64,000 bases of DNA from Pseudomonadota bacterium (GCA_021820845.1 JAKADC010000003.1:291630-355629); one strand, 5' to 3'; shown: positions 46,676 through 55,384, numbered from the stretch's first letter. The notes: generated from the sequence alone by a model not told the origin. Made by a program: numbers and translations.

Positions 46676-47734
46676 ATGGATGCTGATGAATTTTTCACCC
46701 GGTTCGCGTCGAGCAGTACACCAGACAGGTACCTGTTTGGCGTCAATGAATTCTCCGTCCGGGTGGCGAATGAGATTGGCGTAGACGGCTTCATCGACGA
46801 CTACACCAGCGAGAAGAATTTCATGGAGAAGCCGGTGTTGCGGCTTGGCGAAGTACCGAAAAGCGCCTGGGTGGTTTCATGTATCACGAACGCGCGACCC
46901 AAGACGGCGATGCAGCGCCTGGGGGCGCACGGAATTGAAAAATGTCTGGACTACTTTGCGTTCTCCCGCGCGAGTCAGGGAAGAATCCGGCCGATCCCGG
47001 CCATTGAGGACGCCGGGATCGACTACCGCCTGAACCCTGAGAAATATACATGGGTGCGAAGCATCCTGGCGGATGATGAGTCAAGAAAGGTATTTGACGA
47101 CGTCTTGAGTTTTCGTCTATTAGGTAACCTGGATTCGATGAAGCGGTTCGACTACGCGGCGGAGAGGCAGTACTTCGAGGACTTCTTCAGTTTCGCGGGC
47201 GAAGAGGTATTTGTCGACGGCGGCGGCTACGATGGCTTTACTTCCCTAGAGTTTGTAAAGCGTTCCCCGCACTATTCAAAAATCCATTTCTTTGAGCCGG
47301 TGGAATCCGCGATGCTAGCGGCAAAGGACAAGCTCAAAGGCTTGGACAGCATCGTTTACCACTCGGTGGGGCTTTACGACAGGAAAACCACGCTGTCGTT
47401 CGATGCGAGCGCCGGATCAGCGAGCCGAATCTCCGATGAAGGGACACTGAAAATCGACGTCGTCAAGCTGGACGACGTCGTCAAGGATCGGGTGACTTTC
47501 ATCAAGCTTGATCTGGAAGGCGTCGAGGTGCAGGCGCTCCAAGGCATGCAGAGGCACATTGTCGAAGATGCGCCCAAGCTGGCAGTCGCGGTTTACCACC
47601 ACCCGAGCGATTTCTGGCGGATTCCTCAATACATTCTTGGATTGCGGAGCGATTACGCCGTCTATCTCCGGCACTACACCGAAAGCTGGACGGAAACGGT
47701 CGCGTACTTCATTCCAAAAACCATTCCCGTCTAA
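46676..47734 (+). CDS. FkbM-family methyltransferase
   Basis: 352 residues from ATG 46676. The C-terminal half (about 160-350) is an FkbM SAM-dependent methyltransferase: EVFVDGGGYDGFTSLEF, HFFEPVESAM, VKLDDVVKDRVTFIKLDLEGVEVQALQGM and VYHHPSDFWRIPQYILGL. The N-terminal 150 residues (FGVNEFSVRVANEIGVDGFIDDYTSE, VVSCITNARPKTAMQRL) resemble the Rossmann-like region seen in some glycan-modifying proteins. Likely O- or N-methylates a sugar. A GGAG sits 20 bases upstream, too far for this ATG; a rare ATT start at 46661 would fit it. A 160-base gap separates it from the ATP-grasp gene. Confidence 0.85.
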   Translation: MDADEFFTRFASSSTPDRYLFGVNEFSVRVANEIGVDGFIDDYTSEKNFMEKPVLRLGEVPKSAWVVSCITNARPKTAMQRLGAHGIEKCLDYFAFSRASQGRIRPIPAIEDAGIDYRLNPEKYTWVRSILADDESRKVFDDVLSFRLLGNLDSMKRFDYAAERQYFEDFFSFAGEEVFVDGGGYDGFTSLEFVKRSPHYSKIHFFEPVESAMLAAKDKLKGLDSIVYHSVGLYDRKTTLSFDASAGSASRISDEGTLKIDVVKLDDVVKDRVTFIKLDLEGVEVQALQGMQRHIVEDAPKLAVAVYHHPSDFWRIPQYILGLRSDYAVYLRHYTESWTETVAYFIPKTIPV

Positions 47735-47809
47735 GCCGACCGGTCGAGAAGTACGGCAGGCAGACGACATGTCGGCGGAAACAGTTCCTTACGAATCGGA
47801 GTCGATACG

Positions 47810-48937
47810 ATGACATTTACTCCTCAAGAACCGCTGCGCATCGCATTCATCGGTGGCGCATTGAACTCCGCGGTGGGATTCATGCACTTCAACGCGAGCC
47901 GGCTTGATGGCCACTTCCGCGTCGAAGCCGGCTGCTTCAGTCGCGACTCCTCCCAGAACGAGCACTCCGCGCGTGTCTACGGCGTAACTCCCGAGCGGGT
48001 GTACCGAAGTTGGCGAGAATTGCTTGGCGCCGAGGCAGGCAGCATCGATGCGGTCGTGATTCTCACGCCAACCCCGAACCACACGGAAATCGTCATCGAA
48101 GCAATCGACGCAGGCTTCCCGGTGATTTGCGAAAAGGCGCTTGCGGTGTCCAGTACCGACTGCCTAGCGATCGAGGAAGCGGTCGAGCGAAAGCGCGGAT
48201 ATCTCGCCGTGACGTACAACTACTCGGGATACCCCATGGTCCGGGAACTTCAGCAAATGATCCGCGAAGGTCGCCTCGGAAAGATTCAGCAGATTCAGAT
48301 CGAAATGCCACAGGAGGGTTTCCTGCGTCTGGGGGCGAATCCTCAGGACTGGCGCAGGGTCGACCATGCGGTGCCGACCGTCTCGCTCGACCTGGGGATT
48401 CACGTGCACCATCTGGTCGATTTCCTGACGGGGGGCTGCAAACCGCGGCGCCTGGTCGGCGACCAATCGAGCTACGGGCAGTTCGGCGGCCTCATCGACA
48501 ATGTCTATTGCCTGGCTCATTACGAAGACGACATACGCGTCAATGCGTGGTGGGGAAAAACCGCACTCGGCCTTCGCAATGGGCTGCGCATTCGGGCTTT
48601 CGGGGACTCCGCCAGTGCAGAGTGGTTCCAGATGGAACCCGAAAACCTGAATTGGGCGGATAACGACGGGCGTCACTGCGTGCTGGACCGCGCATCGGGT
48701 GAGGCGAAGACCGCACAGCAATTGCGATACAACCGCTTCAAGGCGGGGCATCCTTCAGGGTTCATCGAGGCATTTGCGAACCTCTACGCAGATATTGCAG
48801 GCGAATTGAGATCCTTCAGGGAAGGGGGGAACGTGCGTTCTGAGTTCGTGTTCGGAGCCAGCCAATCGAGGGAAGGCCTGCATTTTCTCGAAAAAATCAG
48901 CGAGTCAGCCCGCCAAATGGAGTGGCTAAACCTCTAG
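47810..48937 (+). CDS. Gfo/Idh/MocA-family oxidoreductase
   Basis: 375 residues. The N-terminal NAD(P) fold has RIAFIGGALNSAVGFMHFNA (GxGxxG slightly altered), SIDAVVILTPTPNHTEIVIEAIDAGFPVICEKALAVSS with the conserved EK pair (EKA in place of EKP), and VTYNYSGYPMVRELQQMIREGRLGKI. The C-terminal alpha/beta domain has DLGIHVHHLVDFLTG, where the His is catalytic in relatives. It would oxidise or reduce a sugar hydroxyl, possibly giving the keto-sugar used by the aminotransferase. Same strand as the island genes, 75 bases after the methyltransferase. Confidence 0.92.
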   Translation: MTFTPQEPLRIAFIGGALNSAVGFMHFNASRLDGHFRVEAGCFSRDSSQNEHSARVYGVTPERVYRSWRELLGAEAGSIDAVVILTPTPNHTEIVIEAIDAGFPVICEKALAVSSTDCLAIEEAVERKRGYLAVTYNYSGYPMVRELQQMIREGRLGKIQQIQIEMPQEGFLRLGANPQDWRRVDHAVPTVSLDLGIHVHHLVDFLTGGCKPRRLVGDQSSYGQFGGLIDNVYCLAHYEDDIRVNAWWGKTALGLRNGLRIRAFGDSASAEWFQMEPENLNWADNDGRHCVLDRASGEAKTAQQLRYNRFKAGHPSGFIEAFANLYADIAGELRSFREGGNVRSEFVFGASQSREGLHFLEKISESARQMEWLNL

Positions 48938-49185
48938 CGAGGTGCGACGCCATGTCTGCGGGCATGTGATTGACAGCCGTGGACTGTCCCGTGTTCGGCA
49001 GACCTTCCTGGGCAAGGGAGCCCGAATTCGTGCAAGCCTGATCGACAGCGTCACGGCACCCTCTTCCCATTCGCTCCTCTCCGGAAATACCTCCCTTTTA
49101 CTGTCCTAATCCGGCCTTCGCCGCGGACTGCCTGCCTCTAGCATGCGGAGCATGGTAAATACTCTCCCCGCGACCGAGCGTCCTC

Positions 49186-50763
49186 ATGGCTGAACCTGCC
49201 GCCAACGTCAATCCTGCCAACCCGACCGAAGTCGCGCGTGAAACCCTGCGGCGCCTTGCCATGCGCAGGATTGCGCCGACGCCCGACAACTACCGCACGC
49301 TGTACGAGGAAATCGTCGGCGTGCCCGACGCGCCTCCGGCCGATGCGGGCCTGCCCTCGGCCGTCACCACGCTTTTCGGCCTCGTGAGGGACCTCAACCT
49401 GCATTACCCCGAGCTCGCCGTCGCCGTGGAAGGCCTCAACCAGGCGATTCGCAAGGCCGACTGGGCGCAATGCCGCAAGCAGCTCGGCCAGATCGTCCTG
49501 CAGCTCAGGCAGCAGGACGAAAGCAGCGGAAGCGGCGAAACCCCGGCCCTGCTGCGCGACCTGCTCGCCAGGACCCTCGAATTCGGCGTCGCCACCCAGC
49601 TCTCGCACAGCCCGCGCCTCGCCGAAAAAGCACTGCAACTCGCCGCGGCCGTTTCCGACGCGCGCAATGCGGCCTCGCTGCGCAGCGTGACGTCGGGGCT
49701 GAAATCGCTGTGGGTCGGCGTCGAGATGCAGGCGCCGGACGTCCAGCAGCAGCAGGAAATGCTCAGGCGCATCCTGCTGCTGCTGATCGAAAACATCGGC
49801 GAACTGCTCGACGACGATACCTGGCTGCGCGGCCAGCTCGACACGGTGCAGGAAATCATCAACGGCCCGGCGGGCATCCAGTCGCTGCAGGAGGCGGAAA
49901 GGCGGCTCAAGGAGGTCATCTACAAGCAGGGCCTCGTCAAGCACAGCCTGCGCGAGGCCACCGTCACGCTCAAGGCCGCGATGACGACGTTCGTCAGCCG
50001 CATGAGCGACGCCGTCGCGGCCAACGACGAGTTCCAGGGCAGGATCGCGTCGCATGTCGAACGCATCGGCAACACCGAGGACGTGCTCGAGCTCAACCGC
50101 ATCCTCGAAACGCTGGTCGACGAAACGCGCGCCGCCCAAGCCGACGCCCATCGTGCCCACGATCAGTTGATCGGCGAACGCGATACCGTGCTGCGCGCTG
50201 AGAAGCGCATCCGCGAACTCGAGAGCGACCTCGCCGAAATGAGCGCGCTGGTGCGCGAAGATCCGATGACCCACGCCCTCAACCGGCGCGGCCTGGACGA
50301 CGAGTTCGCGCGCGAGACCGCCCGCGCCGAGCGCTTCGACGCGCCTTTCAGCATCGCCGTGCTCGACGTCGACAACTTCAAGGCGCTGAACGACCGGCGC
50401 GGCCACAAGACCGGCGACGAGGCGCTGATCCATCTCGTCAGGATCGCCAAGGAGGAGTTGCGTCTGACCGACCACATCGCCCGCATCGGAGGCGAGGAAT
50501 TCCTCATCATCCTGCCCAACACGGCGGTCGCGGAGGCGGCGCAGATCGTCGCCCGGCTGCAGCGCAGCCTCACTCGCAAATATTTCCTCGACAACAACGA
50601 GAAGGTGCTCATCACCTTCAGCGCCGGGGTGGCCGAGCGCCGCGCCGACGAGACCCAGGAAGCCCTGATCGCGCGCGCCGACGGCGCGATGTACGAAGCC
50701 AAGCACAGCGGCAAGAACCGCGTATGCCTCGCGCCGGGCTCGCCTGCGCGCGCCCCGGAGTGA
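49186..50763 (+). CDS. Diguanylate cyclase with uncharacterised N-terminal region
   Basis: 525 residues, no membrane segment. The C-terminal GGDEF domain (about 355-510) has the active motif RIGGEEFLII and metal-site VLDVDNFKALNDRRGHKTGDEAL. The inhibitory I-site RLTD lies five residues before GGEEF, so product feedback is expected. A coiled coil precedes it (HDQLIGERDTVLRAEKRIRELESDL). The N-terminal 330 residues are helical; RRIAPTPDNYRTLYEEIVG recurs in betaproteobacterial cyclases. It makes cyclic di-GMP and lies just before fliC, with YcgR in the same cluster. The 248-base gap upstream shows no clear promoter. Confidence 0.93.
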   Translation: MAEPAANVNPANPTEVARETLRRLAMRRIAPTPDNYRTLYEEIVGVPDAPPADAGLPSAVTTLFGLVRDLNLHYPELAVAVEGLNQAIRKADWAQCRKQLGQIVLQLRQQDESSGSGETPALLRDLLARTLEFGVATQLSHSPRLAEKALQLAAAVSDARNAASLRSVTSGLKSLWVGVEMQAPDVQQQQEMLRRILLLLIENIGELLDDDTWLRGQLDTVQEIINGPAGIQSLQEAERRLKEVIYKQGLVKHSLREATVTLKAAMTTFVSRMSDAVAANDEFQGRIASHVERIGNTEDVLELNRILETLVDETRAAQADAHRAHDQLIGERDTVLRAEKRIRELESDLAEMSALVREDPMTHALNRRGLDDEFARETARAERFDAPFSIAVLDVDNFKALNDRRGHKTGDEALIHLVRIAKEELRLTDHIARIGGEEFLIILPNTAVAEAAQIVARLQRSLTRKYFLDNNEKVLITFSAGVAERRADETQEALIARADGAMYEAKHSGKNRVCLAPGSPARAPE

Positions 50764-50792
50764 AGCGCATGCAGATTTTTGGAAGCGAAGCC

Positions 50793-50819
50793 TTAACTTT
50801 CTCCACCCCCCGACGATTC
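50793..50819 (+). promoter_or_regulatory. Putative sigma28 (FliA) promoter of the flagellin gene
   Basis: TTAACTTT (50793-50800), 11 bases, GACGATTC (50812-50819), against the consensus TAAAGTTT-N11-GCCGATAA: 11 of 16 positions match at exact spacing. It lies about 110 bases upstream of fliC, a usual distance. Confidence 0.55.
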
Positions 50820-50927
50820 CTCACACAACGGCGGTTCAACTAGCCCGGCGGGCAAACCAACGTTGACGGCACCAGGACCCTCCGGGGCACGAAAGCCGAA
50901 TCGATCGACCCACTATAGGAGAAACAC

Positions 50928-51644
50928 ATGGCACAAGTCATCAACACCAACGTCGCCGCCCTGTTCGCCGGCGCGGCCCTGAACAAATCGGCGCTCGCCC
51001 TGCAGACCGCCCAGCAGCGCCTGTCTTCCGGCCTGCGCATCAACAGCGCCAAGGACGACTCGACGGGCCTCGGTATCGCGACCCTTGACGACGCCAAGAT
51101 CCGCGGCGCCAACATGAACATTCGCAACGCCAACGACGGCATTTCCGTGGCGCAGACCAACGACGGCTACATGGCCCAGATCACGGAGAACACCCAGCGC
51201 CTGCGCGAGATCTACGTGCAGACCGGCGCCGTCAGCAACGAGGAAGCCACCGCGCTGATCGCCGAAAACACGCGTATCTCGGGTCTGGTCACCGCCGACA
51301 CCGCAGTCACGGTGGACCCCAGCGGCGGCACCGCCGGCGGCACGGGCACGACCTTCACCTCGGCGACCGCCTACGCCAACCTCGCTGCGTTCGACACCGA
51401 GCTGGGCAACATCAATACGGCGCGCGCGAAGTTCGGCGCCGACATGGCATCGCTGTCGTCCGCGGTCGCCAGTCTGCAGACCGCTTCGGTGAACCTCTCC
51501 GCGTCCTACAGCCGCATCATGGATACCGACTACGCGGCGGAGACGACGGCGCAGGCGAAGAACAACATCCTCCAGCAGGCGGGTACGGCGGTTCTGGCGC
51601 AGGCCAACCAGACACCGAACACGGTTCTGAGCTTGCTGCGCTGA
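50928..51644 (+). CDS. fliC: Flagellin, unusually short
   Basis: 238 residues; typical flagellins are 270-500. The conserved D0/D1 ends are intact: AQVINTNVAALFAGAALNKSALALQTAQQRLSSGLRINSAKDD at the start, and SVNLSASYSRIMDTDYAAETTAQAKNNILQQAGTAVLAQANQTPNTVLSLLR at the end. The outer D2/D3 domains are nearly absent; between residues about 120 and 155 is only a Thr/Gly/Ser/Ala loop (VTADTAVTVDPSGGTAGG, then TTFTSATAYANL). Such a loop is a good target for O-glycosylation by the upstream locus. GGAGAAACAC precedes the ATG. A hairpin follows the stop. Confidence 0.95.
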   Translation: MAQVINTNVAALFAGAALNKSALALQTAQQRLSSGLRINSAKDDSTGLGIATLDDAKIRGANMNIRNANDGISVAQTNDGYMAQITENTQRLREIYVQTGAVSNEEATALIAENTRISGLVTADTAVTVDPSGGTAGGTGTTFTSATAYANLAAFDTELGNINTARAKFGADMASLSSAVASLQTASVNLSASYSRIMDTDYAAETTAQAKNNILQQAGTAVLAQANQTPNTVLSLLR

Positions 51645-51663
51645 GAGGCAATTTGACGACCCG

Positions 51664-51699
51664 CCCCAACCGGAAACCTGAAGGGCCGGTTGGGGATTT
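51664..51699 (+). terminator. Hairpin between fliC and flaG
   Basis: Perfect ten-pair stem CCCCAACCGG/CCGGTTGGGG (51664-51673 with 51686-51695), twelve-base loop, followed only by ATTTGG. A weak terminator or stabilising hairpin could raise flagellin mRNA relative to downstream genes. Confidence 0.55.
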
Positions 51700-51717
51700 G
51701 GCATGAAGGATATCGCC

Positions 51718-52077
51718 ATGATCATCCAGAACAGCGCTCTCGCGAATCAGGCGGCCGCACCGGCCGCGCGGGTCAATGGCACGGCAGGGGTCGCCGCCCA
51801 GTCCCCGGCGGCCGCAGGCGCGCCCGAGCGGCATGCCGAACCGCACCCCTCCGCCGACACGCTGGCGAGCGCGGTCGCGACCCTCAACCAGGCCATGCAG
51901 GAATCGAACCGGAACCTCGAATTCAGCGTCGACACCGGCACGAAAAAGGTCGTGGTCAGAATGGTCGACACGAGCACCGGCGAACTGATCCGCCAGATTC
52001 CGTCCGACGAGACGCTGGCGATTTCGCGCGGCATCGAGCAGTTTCAGCTCGGCCTGCTGCTGAAACAGAAGGCTTGA
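51718..52077 (+). CDS. flaG: FlaG-family flagellar protein
   Basis: 119 residues from ATG 51718, which has AAGGAT upstream; an in-frame ATG at 51703 would add five residues. A variable Ala/Pro-rich N-terminus is followed by the FlaG core: LASAVATLNQAMQESNRNLEFSVDTGTKKVVVRMVD, then TGELIRQIPSDETLAISRGIEQF. Role not settled; thought to affect filament length or secretion. Between fliC and fliD as in many bacteria. Confidence 0.92.
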   Translation: MIIQNSALANQAAAPAARVNGTAGVAAQSPAAAGAPERHAEPHPSADTLASAVATLNQAMQESNRNLEFSVDTGTKKVVVRMVDTSTGELIRQIPSDETLAISRGIEQFQLGLLLKQKA

Positions 52078-52092
52078 GCCAGGAGCGTCATC

Positions 52093-53514
52093 ATGGCCAT
52101 CACATCCTCCAGCACCACCGCACTCGACGTTCCGACGCTGGTCTCCCAGCTGATGGCGGTCGAGCGCCGGCCGATCGACCAGCTCAACTCGCAGATCACC
52201 AACTTCCAGGCGAAAATTTCTTCCTTCGGCACGCTCAGCAGCCTGGTATCGAGCTTCCAGACCGCAGCCGGAAACCTGAGCGCCAGCCTGCAGAAGCTGT
52301 CCGCCACGCCGTCCGATCCCAACGCACTCTCCGCCGCCGCCGACAGCACGGCGGTCCCCGGCGCCTACACGGTGAACGTGAGCCAGCTCGCGCAGGCGCA
52401 GAACCTGGTGAGCGCGGGTCAGGCCAGCACCACCGCGGCCATCGGCAGCGGCACGCCCACCACGATCACCTTCGATTTCGGCACCATCAGCGGCGGCACC
52501 CTGAGCAACGGGATCTACAGCGGCGCCGCCTTCACGTCCAACGGCAGCGGCACCAAGAGCATCACCATCGACGCCACCAACAATACGCTTGCCGGCATTC
52601 GGGACGCGATCAACAACGCGGCGATGGGCGTCACCGCCACCCTCGTCAACGACGGCAGCGGCACCCCCTACCATCTCGCCCTGACCTCGGCCAGCTCCGG
52701 CGTCGCCAACAGCCTCAAGATCACCACGAGCGGAGGTGACGCCGCCGTCGACGGCCTGCTCGCCTACGACCCCGCGGGCACGCAAAACCTGACCCAGACG
52801 CTGGCCGCGCAGAATGCCGATCTCACCGTGAACGGCATCGCGATCACCAGCGCATCCAACACGGTCAGCGGGGCGATCCAGGGCGTCACGCTGACGCTCA
52901 GGAACACGACCGCCAGCCCCGACACCCTCACCGTCGCGCGCGACACGGCGGCGATCGACAGCGCGGCTTCGAGCTTCGTCGATGCATACAACGCACTCGC
53001 GAGCCAGATCAAGTCGCGTTCCGCCTACGGCACCAGCACGGCAGCGGGCGGGGCCCTTGCCGGCGACGGCACCCTGCGTGCCATGCAGGACCAGTTGCGA
53101 AGCATCTTCAACACACCCGCGAGCGGCGGCACGCTGACGTCGCTCGCGCAGGTCGGCATCGCGTTCCATAAAGACGGCTCGCTGCAGCTCGACAGCGCCA
53201 AGCTCGACAGCGCCATGGCATCCAACTTCAGCGACGTGACGAACCTGTTTTCGTCGTCGACCGGCTACGCGACGCGGCTGCAGGCCTGGGCGAAGTCCAC
53301 GCTCGCGCCGGGGGGGCTGATCGACACCCGCACCCAGAGCCTCAACGGCTCGATCAAGAGCCGCAATACCGAGATCGACCGGCTCGAAAACCGGATGGTC
53401 GCGCTGCAAAAGAAATACACGGCCGAATATACGAACCTGAATCTCCTGCTGAGCAACATGAACGCGACCAGCACCTACCTGGCCCAGCAGCTGAGCAGCA
53501 GCACAAGCAAATAA
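52093..53514 (+). CDS. fliD: Flagellar hook-associated protein 2 (filament cap)
   Basis: 473 residues. Cap at the filament tip that folds exported flagellin. The N-terminal domain has LDVPTLVSQLMAVERRPIDQLNSQI, the C-terminal one has GYATRLQAWAKSTLAPGGLIDTRTQSLNGSIKSRNTEIDRLENRMVALQKKYTAEYTNLNLLLSNMNATSTYLAQQL, a long coiled coil. The middle is Ser/Thr/Gly-rich and could also be decorated. Fifteen bases after flaG. Confidence 0.96.
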   Translation: MAITSSSTTALDVPTLVSQLMAVERRPIDQLNSQITNFQAKISSFGTLSSLVSSFQTAAGNLSASLQKLSATPSDPNALSAAADSTAVPGAYTVNVSQLAQAQNLVSAGQASTTAAIGSGTPTTITFDFGTISGGTLSNGIYSGAAFTSNGSGTKSITIDATNNTLAGIRDAINNAAMGVTATLVNDGSGTPYHLALTSASSGVANSLKITTSGGDAAVDGLLAYDPAGTQNLTQTLAAQNADLTVNGIAITSASNTVSGAIQGVTLTLRNTTASPDTLTVARDTAAIDSAASSFVDAYNALASQIKSRSAYGTSTAAGGALAGDGTLRAMQDQLRSIFNTPASGGTLTSLAQVGIAFHKDGSLQLDSAKLDSAMASNFSDVTNLFSSSTGYATRLQAWAKSTLAPGGLIDTRTQSLNGSIKSRNTEIDRLENRMVALQKKYTAEYTNLNLLLSNMNATSTYLAQQLSSSTSK

Positions 53515-53532
53515 TCGAACGAGGAGAAACGC

Positions 53533-53967
53533 GTGTTTTTGAATTCCAGGGGTGCCGCCCATTCCTACGCCAACGTCGGCCTGGAAACCGGCGTGCTCGC
53601 AGCCAGCCCGGTTCAGCTGATCGTCATGCTGTACGAAGGCGCGGAACTCGCCGTCCGCAAGGCGATCCGCCACATCGGCGAAGGCGACCTCGCGAAAAAA
53701 TCGGCGGCGATTTCGCAGGCCAGCGCGATCGTTCTCGATGGCCTGCGCGCCGCGCTCGACCTCAAGCACGGGGGCGATATCGCGCTGCAGCTCGATGCGC
53801 TCTACGACTACATGAACAAGCGCCTGATGCTTGCCCACCTCAACAACCAGACGGCGCCGCTGGAAGAAGTGCTCGGCCTGCTGCGCGAGCTTCATGACGC
53901 CTGGCTGCAGGTCGCGCCGGCCGGACGCGCGGCGTCGGCGTCCGGCTATCAACCCGTTGCAGCCTGA
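53533..53967 (+). CDS. fliS: Flagellin export chaperone FliS
   Basis: 144 residues from GTG 53533 (GAGGAG upstream). All-helical FliS: SYANVGLETGVLAASPVQLIVMLYEGAELAVRKAIRHI, then DYMNKRLMLAHLNNQTAPLEEVLGLLRELHDAWLQV. It binds the C-terminal helix of unfolded flagellin and prevents its premature assembly in the cytoplasm. Eighteen bases after fliD; fliT follows after 13 bases. Confidence 0.95.
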   Translation: MFLNSRGAAHSYANVGLETGVLAASPVQLIVMLYEGAELAVRKAIRHIGEGDLAKKSAAISQASAIVLDGLRAALDLKHGGDIALQLDALYDYMNKRLMLAHLNNQTAPLEEVLGLLRELHDAWLQVAPAGRAASASGYQPVAA

Positions 53968-53980
53968 ACCGGAGACTTTC

Positions 53981-54310
53981 ATGACCAGCCACGAAGTCCT
54001 CGCAACCTACGAATCGCTCTCCGAATTGACCGGCACGATGCTGGACGCCGCCCGCCAGGGCGAATGGGACCACCTCGCCGCGCTCGAGCAATGCTGCCGG
54101 AAACACGTCGGGACCTTGATGCAGGCGCCGCCGGTGAAAATGAACGACAAGGACGAGCGCACCAAGGTCGCCATCATCCGCGCGATCCTCGAGAACGACG
54201 CCCGCATCCGCGCGCTGACCGAGCCGCGCCTGCACGAGTTGCAGCAGCGGCTGCACATGCTGCGCGCCGGCCGGCACGGCATGGAGGCCTACGGAGCGCA
54301 GGGGGCCTGA
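53981..54310 (+). CDS. fliT: FliT-like flagellar chaperone
   Basis: 109 residues from ATG 53981 (CCGGAG upstream). Short helical protein with YESLSELTGTMLDAARQGEWDHLAALEQCCRKHVGTL and AIIRAILENDARIRAL, the pattern of FliT, chaperone for the cap protein FliD and in some bacteria a brake on FlhDC. Assignment rests on size, helical pattern and position after fliS. Sequence conservation in this family is low. Confidence 0.82.
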   Translation: MTSHEVLATYESLSELTGTMLDAARQGEWDHLAALEQCCRKHVGTLMQAPPVKMNDKDERTKVAIIRAILENDARIRALTEPRLHELQQRLHMLRAGRHGMEAYGAQGA

Positions 54311-54322
54311 CGCCCTTCCGAC

Positions 54323-55384
54323 ATGATCCCGATCCCGTATCTGGCCCGCATCCTGGATGTCCCGCTCGCGCCGGCGCCCGCGGACCGGCCGGTGTCGGGG
54401 CTCATTCCGGTGCAGCCGGTCCCGAGCGCCACCCGGCGCGACGAGGCCGCGCCGCGCGCGGCGTTCGAGCACCTGTCGATCGGGCAGACGCTGAGCGGGC
54501 TCGTGAGGAGCCTCGCCAAGGGGATCGCGCTGGTCGAGATCGACGGGCGGACGGTCGCCATGCGCTTGCCCCGGCAGGCGGCGCCGGGCGACACGCTGCG
54601 CCTGCGCTTTGCCGGCCATTTTCCGCAGCCGGTGTTTCTGCTCGAAACGCACGAGGCGACGCCGGGCGCCGCCCCGCAATTGAGCCAGACCGCGCGCATG
54701 CTGAGCGAACTCGTGCAGCGCGCGCCGGAACGTACCGCCCCCACCGTGACGCCGTCCGCCCCGCTGCTCGACCGGCCCGTCGCGCAGCCGGCGGCGCTGG
54801 CGCTCGCGCTGCGCAACGCGGTGGTCCGCAGCGGGCTGTTCTACGAATCGCACCTGGCCGACTGGGTCGTCGGCCACGACAGCCTCGACGGCCTCATGCA
54901 GGAGCCGCAGAACCGCCGGACCGCGGCGGATTCCGCGCACGCCACGGCCATCGCCGCGGATGCCCCCGCCGCGCCGGCCGGCGAGAAGCCGGCGCTCGCC
55001 CCCCTGCACGCCCTGCTGTCGCAGCAGCTTCAGGTGCTGGAGTCGCCGCAATTCGTCTGGCGGGGAGAAGCGTGGCCGGGCCAGCCGCTTGAATGGCAGC
55101 TGCGCGAGGAACCCGGCACGGAGCCGGACCCCGGGCACGCGGGCGCGCCGCACGACGCGCGAACGAAATGGGAATCGCGCCTCACGCTCCGCCTGCCGCA
55201 TCTCGGCGCGCTGACCATCCACCTCGGCGTCGATGCGCAGCAGGCGTTCAACATCCGTGTGGTTCCGGAACAGCCCGGCGTCGACGCCCTGCTGCAGCAG
55301 AACCAGCGCGGGCTGACGGAGCGGCTGGCGGCAGCGGGCTGCGCCCTCCGGAATCTTACGGTGCAAAGCGATGCCGGCGCCTGA
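54323..55384 (+). CDS. FliK C-terminal-domain-like flagellar protein
   Basis: 353 residues. Pro/Ala-rich N-terminal half (PVSGLIPVQPVPSATRRDEAAP), a short beta-rich segment (QTLSGLVRSLAKGIALVEIDGRTVAMRLP), and a C-terminal domain with RLTLRLPHLGALTIHLGVDAQQAFNIRVVPEQPGVDALLQQNQRGLTERLAAAGCAL, which is FliK-like (L-x-G-x-L-x-V then LR-x-x-L-x-x-x-G). A separate classical fliK begins at 63338, so this is a second copy of the type. Overlaps the next gene by 14 bases. Confidence 0.78.
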   Translation: MIPIPYLARILDVPLAPAPADRPVSGLIPVQPVPSATRRDEAAPRAAFEHLSIGQTLSGLVRSLAKGIALVEIDGRTVAMRLPRQAAPGDTLRLRFAGHFPQPVFLLETHEATPGAAPQLSQTARMLSELVQRAPERTAPTVTPSAPLLDRPVAQPAALALALRNAVVRSGLFYESHLADWVVGHDSLDGLMQEPQNRRTAADSAHATAIAADAPAAPAGEKPALAPLHALLSQQLQVLESPQFVWRGEAWPGQPLEWQLREEPGTEPDPGHAGAPHDARTKWESRLTLRLPHLGALTIHLGVDAQQAFNIRVVPEQPGVDALLQQNQRGLTERLAAAGCALRNLTVQSDAGA

